64,000 bases of DNA from JAHJDS01 sp964569795. GTDB lineage: Bacteria > Desulfobacterota > Desulfarculia > Desulfarculales > JAHJDS01. Numbering within the stretch: position 1 is the stretch's first letter; each line of letters begins with the position of its first letter. This document shows positions 41,275-47,657 of the stretch, one piece after another. The DNA is taken from contig CAZMVB010000006.1 of assembly GCA_964569795.1 (NCBI GenBank), positions 120,461-184,460 on the forward strand, in the 5' to 3' direction. The notes beneath the pieces are model-generated. The model searched no databases, was not told the origin of the DNA, and was given only the letters and a program-made list of their open reading frames with translations. The position numbers and the translations under genes are program-made.

Positions 41275-42891
41275 ATGGCCTTGAACAACGTCGGCGCTGC
41301 TTCAGCGACCTATATCACCGGGCTGGCGGTCCGGAACAAGTACAACACCGACCTGGAAAACCTCCTGACCGCCTTTGCCTCGGCCACGGCCCCGGCCAGT
41401 CCGGACGCCCATATGTACTGGCTGGATACGACCGGCCCCACCTACGCGATCCTGAAAAAAAGGAATCCGGACAACGACGCCTGGATCACGGTTCTATACA
41501 TCCACCTGGTCAACGATGACATGACCTATCCCGGCCCCTTCAAGATTCTGGAAAACTCGGACACGGTGACCATTACCCACGACGGGACCGATCTCTACAT
41601 CAAGACCAGCGACGGCTCGATCATCTTCAAGACCGACGAGGGGACCAATACCGACACCTATGTCGATGTCGTGGGCAAGGGGACAAAAAAGGGGCGGTTT
41701 CGCATCTGGGACAATTCCAAGACCAATTACGTCGAGTTCATCACGGCCGACGCCATTGGCGGGAACGTCTCCCTGACCCTGCCCTCGACCGACGGGAACG
41801 CCGGCGACGTGGTGCAATCGGACGGTTCCGGGGTTTTATCCTTTGCGGCCCAGTCGGGCGGCGGTGGTGTTCCAAACGACATCGTCAACGGCTGTATGAG
41901 GGTCGCCCAGCGCGGGGCCTCGGGCGCGGCCAGCTTCACCGCCGCGACCACCCCGGCCAACAATGACGACACCTACCTGCTCGACCAGATCATCCTCCTG
42001 TCCGACGGCAACGACATCGTGGACGTCAGCCAGAACACCGCCAACAAACCCACTTCCGGGGCCTGGGGCTGCATGAAGTCCCTGGTGGCCACGGCCAACA
42101 AGAAGTTCGGCTACCTGTTCCCGCTGACCGCCAAGGACTCGGCCAAGTACGCCGGCGGGGTGGCCTCGGTCCGGCTGGACGCGGCCATTGATTCGGGGAA
42201 CACCACCCTCGAAAACATCCGGGTGGCCGTCCTGTCCTGGGACGGCACCGCCAACATCATCACCTCGGACGTGGTGAGCGCCTGGAACGCGGCCGGATCA
42301 GACCCGACAATGGTCGCCAACTGGACCATCGAAAATACCCCGGGCAACACCACCCTGACCTCCACCTGGCAGGAGATCACGGTCAGCAACGTCAGCATCG
42401 ACACGGCCGGCATGGCCAACCTGGCGGTCTTCATCTGGGTCGATGACACCGATGCCACGGCCGGGGATATCCTCTACATCACCAACGTCCAGATCACCCC
42501 GACCAGCTCGGCCCAGGACTTCCAGATGCGGCCCTTCCAGGACGAGCTGAGGCTCTGCCAGCACCATTGCCGCAAGTCCTTTCCCCTGGCCACCGTCCCG
42601 GCCGACAACGCCGGGACCACCGGGGCCCTGCTCGATCTTCCATCCAGCACCGGCAGGTATAATCTGGAGTGGCGATTCGATTGCCCCATGTTCGATACGC
42701 CGACCATCACCATGTACAACCCGAGCAGTCAGACTGCTGGCTACGCCTGGGACCAGACGGCGAATAACAGCAATCTGGCGGTCTCTTTCGGGTCCAATGC
42801 CGGAGTGGTTCATATCGTGCCCAACGTCCCGGACGGTTCAAGCGCCGGTCATTATATGTGGATCCACGTCCTGCTGGAGGCGGTGCTATGA
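41275..42891 (+). CDS. Tail fibre protein
   Basis: 538 residues, nine bases after J. The N-terminal part has a repeat-like beta-strand region with GDVVQSDGSGVLSF, and the middle begins VPNDIVNGCMRVAQRGASGA, typical of fibre C-terminal domains that start NxxxNGxMxIAQRG. The segment DFQMRPFQDELRLCQHHCRK is the common RPxxxELxLCQRYY motif of such domains. The C-terminal 100 residues are a compact beta domain that likely binds the host surface. It has unusually high Asn/Thr content compared with the chromosomal genes. Confidence 0.85.
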   Translation: MALNNVGAASATYITGLAVRNKYNTDLENLLTAFASATAPASPDAHMYWLDTTGPTYAILKKRNPDNDAWITVLYIHLVNDDMTYPGPFKILENSDTVTITHDGTDLYIKTSDGSIIFKTDEGTNTDTYVDVVGKGTKKGRFRIWDNSKTNYVEFITADAIGGNVSLTLPSTDGNAGDVVQSDGSGVLSFAAQSGGGGVPNDIVNGCMRVAQRGASGAASFTAATTPANNDDTYLLDQIILLSDGNDIVDVSQNTANKPTSGAWGCMKSLVATANKKFGYLFPLTAKDSAKYAGGVASVRLDAAIDSGNTTLENIRVAVLSWDGTANIITSDVVSAWNAAGSDPTMVANWTIENTPGNTTLTSTWQEITVSNVSIDTAGMANLAVFIWVDDTDATAGDILYITNVQITPTSSAQDFQMRPFQDELRLCQHHCRKSFPLATVPADNAGTTGALLDLPSSTGRYNLEWRFDCPMFDTPTITMYNPSSQTAGYAWDQTANNSNLAVSFGSNAGVVHIVPNVPDGSSAGHYMWIHVLLEAVL

Positions 42892-43058
42892 GCGAGCAGG
42901 TCTTCGAGACAGACGAGTATTACCGGGTAGAGGGCGCCAAGGGCGGCGGGATCAAGTGGATCCCCAAGGCCGAGGCCAACCGCGACTACCGGCGGCTCCG
43001 GGCCCAGGTCGATGCCGGCAAGATCACGCCCACGGCCGCGGCCGCCCCGGGGAAATGA
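42888..43058 (+). CDS. Small protein following the tail fibre gene
   Basis: 56 residues from ATG 42888, overlapping the fibre stop (ATGA). It reads MSEQVFETDEYYRVEGAKGG, then IKWIPKAEANRDYRRLRAQV. Short acidic-basic proteins directly after fibres may act as fibre chaperones, but no family is recognised. Coupling at both ends (it also overlaps the next ATG) supports that it is translated. Confidence 0.5.
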   Translation: MSEQVFETDEYYRVEGAKGGGIKWIPKAEANRDYRRLRAQVDAGKITPTAAAAPGK

Positions 43059-43264
43059 TGCCCGACTGGCAATGGATACCACCGACGATTGCCGCCCTTG
43101 GAGGGTGCGCTGGCCTGGGTACGTTTCTCTGGCGAGTCCAGGGGACAATTCTGAAGGACATCAAGAATCATCTTGAGCGGGTCAACGGGGCCACCCAAAG
43201 AAACACTACTGACATCGCGGCCATCAAGGCCCGGTGCGCCGAGCGTCACGGGAGATTCCGATGA
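43055..43264 (+). CDS. Small membrane protein with coiled coil, holin-associated type
   Basis: 69 residues from ATG 43055. One hydrophobic helix (WIPPTIAALGGCAGLGTFLW) is followed by a heptad-like helix (ILKDIKNHLERVNGATQRNT) and a basic end. This plan, one membrane helix plus coiled coil, occurs in phage lysis cassettes (XhlA-type and similar), usually with the order of helix and coil varying. It overlaps both neighbours, the second being the endolysin. Confidence 0.55.
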   Translation: MMPDWQWIPPTIAALGGCAGLGTFLWRVQGTILKDIKNHLERVNGATQRNTTDIAAIKARCAERHGRFR

Positions 43265-43725
43265 GACTCACCCCCAATTTCACCCTGTCGGAATTCACCC
43301 ACAGCCCGACGGCGTTGGACCTGGGAATCGACAATACGCCGAACGATGACCAGATCGCCTGTTTGCGGTCGCTGTGCCAGGTGATCCTCGAGCCTTGGCG
43401 GGAACGGTTCGGGCCCCTCAAGATCAACTCCGGTTTCCGGAGTGAAAAACTGAACCGGGCCGTTGGCGGCGCGCCCGCTTCTCAGCACAAAAAGGGCGAG
43501 GCGGCCGACGTGGTCCCGCTCGAGGCGACGATCATCGACCTGGCCCTGTTCGCCGTGGACCAGGGCTTGCCGTTCGACCAGTTGATCGTCTATCCGGCCG
43601 AAAAATTCGTTCATGTCTCCCACCGCGGGGGCGGCGGCAATCGGGGTGAACTCCTGGTCAGCCGGCACCGGACCTGCGCGGTGATCACCCCCCGGGCCTT
43701 GAAGGACCTGCTGGGGACTGGCTGA
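43261..43725 (+). CDS. Endolysin, peptidase M15 family
   Basis: 154 residues from ATG 43261, overlapping the previous stop. It begins MRLTPNFTLSEFTHSPTALD, has the substrate-loop LKINSGFRSEKLNRAVGG, and the zinc site SQHKKGEAADVVP (His and Asp) with the second His in KFVHVSHRG. M15 enzymes of phages cleave peptide crosslinks in peptidoglycan. No signal peptide, so export would need a holin. Confidence 0.88.
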   Translation: MRLTPNFTLSEFTHSPTALDLGIDNTPNDDQIACLRSLCQVILEPWRERFGPLKINSGFRSEKLNRAVGGAPASQHKKGEAADVVPLEATIIDLALFAVDQGLPFDQLIVYPAEKFVHVSHRGGGGNRGELLVSRHRTCAVITPRALKDLLGTG

Positions 43726-44000
43726 TGACCAAACCGACCGGACCCGAGTCCACCCCCCCGCCGGCCGCGGCCCCGGTTCAGCCTTCTACCCGGAATTCAG
43801 GCCGGCCCTGGAAGCGGTTCACGGCGACCATGGTCGGGGTGTTCGTCTGCGCGGCCCTGGCCATGTTCTGGTCCGGCGGCCGATACACCGGCGCGGCCAT
43901 CGGGATCATCGGGGGGATGGTCATCGCCTTTGTGGGCGGTGATTCTGTTTCCAAGTTCGCCGGACTGAAACCGCCTGAGCCTCCCCGGAGGTTCCCGTGA
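43725..44000 (+). CDS. Putative holin, two membrane helices
   Basis: 91 residues. A Pro/Thr-rich cytoplasmic N-terminus (ESTPPPAAAPVQPS) precedes two hydrophobic helices, ATMVGVFVCAALAMFWSGG and TGAAIGIIGGMVIAFVGGDS, and a short tail. Size, helices and place between endolysin and spanin genes fit a class II holin. No family match is claimed. Confidence 0.55.
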   Translation: MTKPTGPESTPPPAAAPVQPSTRNSGRPWKRFTATMVGVFVCAALAMFWSGGRYTGAAIGIIGGMVIAFVGGDSVSKFAGLKPPEPPRRFP

Positions 44001-44311
44001 CAAAAATTTTGTCCATCGGCGCGGCCATGATCATCTTCGCCCTGGGGCTGCTGGTCTGGTTCCAGGAACGGCGGATCGTCGGCCTGAACAAGGCAGTGGT
44101 GCAACTGGAGGCGGTCAAGGCCGCTTGCGCCAAGCAGGCCAAGACCTACCAGGCCTGGAGGGAGATCGACCGTGGCACGTCCCAGAAAATCAAGAAAGTG
44201 GCCGGCGCTGATGCTCGCCGGGTGGCTGATGCTCTTAATGAGTTGTTCGGCGGCAAACCCGTGCCCGCCGCCCCTGGTCCTGCCCGCCGTCCCGCCCCGT
44301 CCCGCCCTTAG
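43997..44311 (+). CDS. Rz-like inner-membrane spanin
   Basis: 104 residues from GTG 43997, overlapping the previous gene by four bases. A signal-anchor helix (ILSIGAAMIIFALGLLVWFQ) is followed by a periplasmic helical domain (AVVQLEAVKAACAKQAKTYQ) and a Pro-rich end. That is the plan of Rz i-spanins. The Rz1-like gene begins inside it in another frame. Confidence 0.7.
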   Translation: MTKILSIGAAMIIFALGLLVWFQERRIVGLNKAVVQLEAVKAACAKQAKTYQAWREIDRGTSQKIKKVAGADARRVADALNELFGGKPVPAAPGPARRPAPSRP

Positions 44312-44438
44312 CTTCACGCCGCAGGAAGGCCGGGTCTGCCTGCTTGAAAATCAAGCCCGGGCCCTGGCCGTCTATCTCATCGAGATCCAGGCCTGGATGG
44401 AAAAGGTCAGGCGGGCCGCCTCCGGCGCCGACCGGTAA
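44172..44438 (+). CDS. Rz1-like outer-membrane spanin lipoprotein
   Basis: 88 residues from GTG 44172, nested over the last 140 bases of the Rz-like gene in a different frame and extending beyond it. A signal peptide with lipobox (LAGWLMLLMSCSAA, Cys as lipid site) is followed by a proline-rich segment (PCPPPLVLPAVPPRPAL), both Rz1 hallmarks. At 88 residues it is larger than lambda Rz1. It should complex with the Rz-like protein to fuse inner and outer membranes at lysis. It is the last prophage gene. Confidence 0.7.
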   Translation: MARPRKSRKWPALMLAGWLMLLMSCSAANPCPPPLVLPAVPPRPALSFTPQEGRVCLLENQARALAVYLIEIQAWMEKVRRAASGADR

Positions 44439-44468
44439 GCGGCTCCTGCTCGAGCAATTGATCCCGAA

Positions 44469-45308
44469 TTAACCGGCGGACGCGGCCGTATTTATGATCT
44501 CTCGAATGACGCTCAGCCGGTCCTGGGCCAGGGCGGGCCGGCCCAGGCCGCGGCTGATGAATCGGATCAGGGCCGGGGGTCGTTCCCGGTCCGGGGCCGC
44601 GCCCTGGCGGGCCAGGGGCGGGTCGATCACGGTCATCACCCGGGCCCGAATTTTCGTTACCAGAGATTCCAGATAATCGGCCAGATCCGGCCGGGTCAGA
44701 ACGGCCGGGCCGCGGCAATCCACCAGTCGCTCCAGGGGCCAGGACCGGCCGTCAAGATCGGGCCGGGCCAGCAACGGGTAAGCGGCCCTCAATCTTGCTC
44801 CGCCCAGAACTGATTTGCCTTCCAGATCGGCCAGCCCGGCGGCGATTTTTCCTCCCCAGCTCAGCACAGACCACAGCAAATTGGGACTCGAGTACTGGAA
44901 GCTGTCCAGTCCCTGGACCAGGCCGAGCAGACATTGTTGTTGTTCCTCGGTCAGCCGGGCGAAGGTCCGGGCCGGCGGGCAGGTCTCGCGGCGGCACTTG
45001 TCGCCGTACCCGGTCAGGTCTCTCAGGTCTTGGCCCTGGTTCTGGGCCGGGTGGAGCAGGCAGCCGATCCGTTTGCCGGACGCGTCCAGAAACCCCAGGC
45101 CCCAGCAGAAATAGCCGACGATCGGTTCCGGCCGGGGACCGCTTTTCCTGAAGCGGGCGGTGTTATCGACCAGCAGCCGCGTCAGCGACGACCGCCAGGG
45201 CAGGTGGTCGTACCCGGGCGGCCTGATAGGCGGGCAGCAGGCAAAGCACGATTTTTCGTGGTCAGGACGGCAAAGTGTCGCCTGGATGTCAACTTCAGGG
45301 GCCGTCAT
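44469..45308 (-). CDS. Cys-rich uncharacterised protein
   Basis: 279 residues from the ATG at 45308 (an ATG at 45332 would add eight). Cysteines cluster early: LCRPDHEKSCFACCPPIRPP, then YFCWGLGFL, GCLLHPAQNQGQDL and DKCRRETCPPARTF. The spacing suggests a metal or Fe-S site similar in outline to the YkgJ/zinc-iron-chelating group, but the match is not close. The C-terminal half is helical and polar. It is convergent with the prophage and just outside its right border. Function unknown. Confidence 0.6.
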   Translation of the reverse strand: MTAPEVDIQATLCRPDHEKSCFACCPPIRPPGYDHLPWRSSLTRLLVDNTARFRKSGPRPEPIVGYFCWGLGFLDASGKRIGCLLHPAQNQGQDLRDLTGYGDKCRRETCPPARTFARLTEEQQQCLLGLVQGLDSFQYSSPNLLWSVLSWGGKIAAGLADLEGKSVLGGARLRAAYPLLARPDLDGRSWPLERLVDCRGPAVLTRPDLADYLESLVTKIRARVMTVIDPPLARQGAAPDRERPPALIRFISRGLGRPALAQDRLSVIREIINTAASAG

Positions 45309-45458
45309 AGTCGGGTCTCGCCTAAACGGCATGGCGCTCGACAGGAGCAGTTTTTGCCGGTTCGGCCCACCAAATTTCCGGTCAAATAGGTAACCGGTTC
45401 GCGCCGAACCGCCAAGAACGTCGAATCATCGGCGTCACCTGAATCAGGGGACGAAAAA

Positions 45459-46742
45459 CTAGTGCTTGAAGGCCCGCTGTCCGGTGAAGACCATGGTCGC
45501 CCCGTGCTCGTTGCAGGCCTCGATGGCCTCCCAGTCCCGCATGCTGCCGCCGGGCTGGACCACGGCCGCCACGCCCTGCCTGAGTCCGACGTCCACCCCG
45601 TCGCGGAAAGGGAAGAAGGCGTCGGAGACCATGGTGCTGCCGGGCAGTCCGGCCCGGTCGGTGGCCGTCTGGTTGTTGACCTCGTCGGCCTCCTCGGCCG
45701 GCCGTTCCCCCCGGTTGACCAGGAGTTCGAGTTCCTTGTAGGGCAGCCCGAAGCGCTCGAAACAGACCTTGTCAGCGTACTTGGTCAGGGCCTTGAACAC
45801 GGCGATCTCGGCCACGCCGACCCGGTCCTGCTCGCCGGTGCCGATGCCCACGGTCACCCCGTCCCTGACAAAGATGACCGAGTTCGAGGTCACTCCCTGC
45901 TCCACGGCCCAGCCGAATGTTATGTCCTGGTACTCGGCCGCGGTCGGCTCCCGGTCGATCCGGTATTTTTTCCCCTGGTATTGACATTCGGCCAGGGTCA
46001 GGTCGTCCTTGGTGACCACCTTGTTGAGGGGCGAGGCCTGGACGATGATCCCGCCGTCCATCAGGCTCTTGAAGTCCACGAACCTGACGGCCCGAAAGTC
46101 GCGGATCCTGTCCAGGCGGGGCACCTCGAGGATGCGCAGGTTGGGCCGCCGGGCCAGGATGTCCACCGCGCCGGGCCCGTAGTCCGGGGCGACGACCACC
46201 TCGAGGTACATGTTGCTCATGGCCTGGGCCGTGTCCTGGTCCAAAATCTGGTTGACCACGGCGCAGCCGCCAAAGGCGGCGATGCGGTCGGCCATGTAGG
46301 CCTTCTGAAAGGCATCGGGCAGGTCATCGCCCAGGGCCACGCCGCAGGGGTTGTTGTGCTTGAGGATGACGCAGGCCGGCCGGTCGGGCAGGTAGCGCAT
46401 GACGTTCAGGCCGTTGTCGGCGTCGGTCAGGTTGATCTTGCCCGGGTGCTTGCCGGCCTGGATCATCTGGTCCTCGGTCAGGGCCGAGACCAGGCCCCAT
46501 CCCGGCTCGATGTACTTGACCTGGCCCAGGGCCAGGTTGCCCCCGACCAGCTCGTAAAGGGCCGCCTCCTGGCCCGGGTTTTCGCCGTAGCGCAAGCCCT
46601 TTTCGACCAGTTGATCCCCGTCGCCGGGCAGCTTCCAGCTTCGCTTGCGATAGACCAGCTTCTGGTCGCCGAAGGTGATGGTCATTTCCTCGGGGAAGGA
46701 GTCGTCCATGACGGTGGTGTACATTTTCTTTAGATCAGGCAT
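45459..46742 (-). CDS. purH: AICAR formyltransferase, stand-alone (PurH C-terminal type)
   Basis: 427 residues. It lacks the IMP cyclohydrolase domain that forms the first 190 residues of bifunctional PurH. Transformylase motifs are LRYGENPGQEAALYEL, VILKHNNPCGVALGDD, TMVSDAFFPFRDGVDVG and QPGGSMRDWEAIEACNEHG, with Lys-His of the KHNNPCG motif in the active site, and TGQRAFKH at the end. It transfers a formyl group from 10-formyl-THF to AICAR in purine synthesis; ring closure must be done by another protein. A near-consensus promoter lies 30 bases upstream, preceded by an 86-bp tandem repeat. Confidence 0.9.
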   Translation of the reverse strand: MPDLKKMYTTVMDDSFPEEMTITFGDQKLVYRKRSWKLPGDGDQLVEKGLRYGENPGQEAALYELVGGNLALGQVKYIEPGWGLVSALTEDQMIQAGKHPGKINLTDADNGLNVMRYLPDRPACVILKHNNPCGVALGDDLPDAFQKAYMADRIAAFGGCAVVNQILDQDTAQAMSNMYLEVVVAPDYGPGAVDILARRPNLRILEVPRLDRIRDFRAVRFVDFKSLMDGGIIVQASPLNKVVTKDDLTLAECQYQGKKYRIDREPTAAEYQDITFGWAVEQGVTSNSVIFVRDGVTVGIGTGEQDRVGVAEIAVFKALTKYADKVCFERFGLPYKELELLVNRGERPAEEADEVNNQTATDRAGLPGSTMVSDAFFPFRDGVDVGLRQGVAAVVQPGGSMRDWEAIEACNEHGATMVFTGQRAFKH

Positions 46743-46772
46743 GACGATCCTCGGTCTAGGGATGTTCGTTGG

Positions 46773-46800
46773 ATTATAACAGGACCGGTGGGGAGGTCAA
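46773..46800 (-). promoter_or_regulatory. Strong promoter for AICAR formyltransferase
   Basis: On the minus strand, TTGACC (46800-46795), 16 bases, TATAAT (46778-46773) with TG one base upstream (extended -10). It starts two bases from the end of the tandem repeat. Confidence 0.7.
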
Positions 46801-46802
46801 TT

Positions 46803-47032
46803 ATCAGTCGAAGGCCGGTCGGAGTTGTTCCCTATGAATCGAGCCGGGTCACGGCGCCTGAGTCCAATCCGTATGAAATATATCACCTATCAGTCATCGG
46901 CCGGTCGGAGACGTTCCCTATGAATCGAGCCGGGTCACGGCGCCTGAGTCCAATCCATATGAAATATATCACCTATCAGCCGGTGGCCGGTCGGAGTCGC
47001 CCCTCTCAGTCATCGGCCGGTCGGAGTCGCCA
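46803..47032. repeat. 86-bp tandem repeat, two full copies plus partial copies
   Basis: Copy 1 is 46803-46888 and copy 2 is 46889-46974, differing at only a few bases; a partial third starts at 46975 and another fragment (CAGTCATCGGCCGGTCGGAG) at 47008-47027. Each contains the AT-rich core ATGAAATATATCACCTAT. The same core, ATATGAAATATACC, is in the last codons of the neighbouring small membrane protein gene (47072-47088), suggesting the array grew by copying the 3' end of that gene towards the AICAR formyltransferase promoter. Period 86 is not a multiple of three. No spacers, so it is not a CRISPR array. Confidence 0.85.
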
Positions 47033-47271
47033 CCCTTGGGCCGGGTCGGACCGCGACGGCTCAATCCGACCCATATGAAATATACCATCAGGGCCGCCGC
47101 CACGCCGATGGCGACGCACAGGACGCCCTTGGCCGTGGCCGGGTTGAAGAAGTCGGGCCAGGGATTTGCGGCCTGGGCCAGCCGCCCCAGCCAGGGGGGG
47201 TCCCAGAAGTAGAGCCCCAGGGTGACGATGATCGTCACCAGGAGCCGGCCGGTCTTGGGGGTGAGACGCAT
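46969..47271 (-). CDS. Small membrane protein with repeat-derived C-terminus
   Basis: 100 residues from ATG 47271 (a GTG at 47316 would add 15). Two membrane helices: LLVTIIVTLGLYFWDPPWLG and GVLCVAIGVAAALMVYFIWV, then a basic tail. The last 20 residues repeat GDSDRPMTER and GDSDRPPADR, which come from the tandem repeat. The gene diverges from infA. No family is recognised. The original stop may have lain before the repeats. Confidence 0.55.
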   Translation of the reverse strand: MRLTPKTGRLLVTIIVTLGLYFWDPPWLGRLAQAANPWPDFFNPATAKGVLCVAIGVAAALMVYFIWVGLSRRGPTRPKGGDSDRPMTERGDSDRPPADR

Positions 47272-47317
47272 GGCCCAACTTAGGACGGGGGCCCTCGGCC
47301 TGGCAAGAAAAAACACA

Positions 47318-47346
47318 TTGACTTTCCCGGTCGGAGCGGCTAATTT
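47318..47346 (+). promoter_or_regulatory. Promoter of infA
   Basis: TTGACT (47318-47323), 17 bases, TAATTT (47341-47346). Transcription would start near 47353, just before the GGGGG ribosome-binding site and the TTG start at 47368. Confidence 0.6.
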
Positions 47347-47367
47347 GCCTGGAAATTAGGGGGTAAT

Positions 47368-47586
47368 TTGGCTAGAGACGATCTGATACACTTGGAAGGG
47401 GTGGTCACCCGGACCCTGGGTGGCGGCCAGATGGAAGTCGAGACGCCCGAGGGGATGAAGCTCCGGGCGGTCCTCTCGGGCCGGATGAAGCGGTTCAAGA
47501 TCAAGGTCCTGGTGGGCGACCGGGTCCGGATCAGCGTTTCGCCTTACGACCCGACCCACGGGCTGATAACCTACCGCCTGAAATAG
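47368..47586 (+). CDS. infA: Translation initiation factor IF-1
   Basis: 72 residues, exact family length, starting at a TTG. ARDDLIHLEGVVTRTLGGGQ, MEVETPEGMKLRAVLSGRMK, then VLVGDRVRISVSPYDPTHGL and ITYRLK give the OB-fold of IF-1, with SGRMKRF at the usual SGKMRKNxI site and the SPYDxTxGxITYR ending. It binds the ribosomal A site during initiation. It is alone here rather than in the ribosomal protein cluster; several bacteria carry a second such copy. Confidence 0.92.
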   Translation: MARDDLIHLEGVVTRTLGGGQMEVETPEGMKLRAVLSGRMKRFKIKVLVGDRVRISVSPYDPTHGLITYRLK

Positions 47587-47635
47587 TCCCTTTTTATAAA
47601 GCGACCGAATCGGGGCCGGGCGACCGCTGTGGTTT

Positions 47636-47654
47636 GCCCCGAATATTTCGGGGC
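47636..47654. terminator. Hairpin between convergent infA and VWA genes
   Basis: GCCCCGAA (47636-47643), TAT, TTCGGGGC (47647-47654), eight perfect pairs. The T-run is weak, but its place between two converging genes suits a two-way terminator. Confidence 0.45.
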
Positions 47655-47657
47655 CGA

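Larger units (their letters stand above)
20190..44438 (+). mobile_element. Prophage or prophage-derived particle cluster, Mu-like head and lambda-like tail, about 24 kb
   Basis: All genes from about 20.2 to 44.4 kb run on the plus strand in phage order: early small genes, regulators, TerS/TerL, portal, protease, decoration, capsid, head completion, tail tube, G/GT, tape measure, M, L, K, J, fibre, endolysin, holin candidates, Rz/Rz1. Head genes resemble those of Mu-type phages and tail genes those of lambda, a mix known in transposable siphophages such as B3 and D3112. No integrase, transposase, replication or repressor gene was found, and no attachment repeat or tRNA flanks it. It may be a defective prophage, a gene-transfer-agent-like cluster, or an element whose early genes lie elsewhere. 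Borders are approximate. Confidence 0.85.

Noticed and set aside
45394..45408. GGTTCGCGCCGAACC hairpin as a terminator of AICAR formyltransferase
   Set aside because: Six pairs with no T-run on the minus strand; too weak to call.
45462..46733. A 423-codon plus-strand frame opposite AICAR formyltransferase
   Set aside because: Pure mirror of the real gene; sequence is His/Val/Gly-rich without any domain, and the strand opposite has the promoter and conserved motifs.
46803..47032. CRISPR array
   Set aside because: The 86-base units are directly adjacent without unique spacers, and no cas genes are present. The 39-base array at 8468 is rejected for the same reason and because it is coding-like.
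46788..47078. A 96-codon plus-strand frame through the tandem repeat
   Set aside because: The sequence simply changes frame at each 86-base unit, has no ribosome-binding site and no protein-like features.
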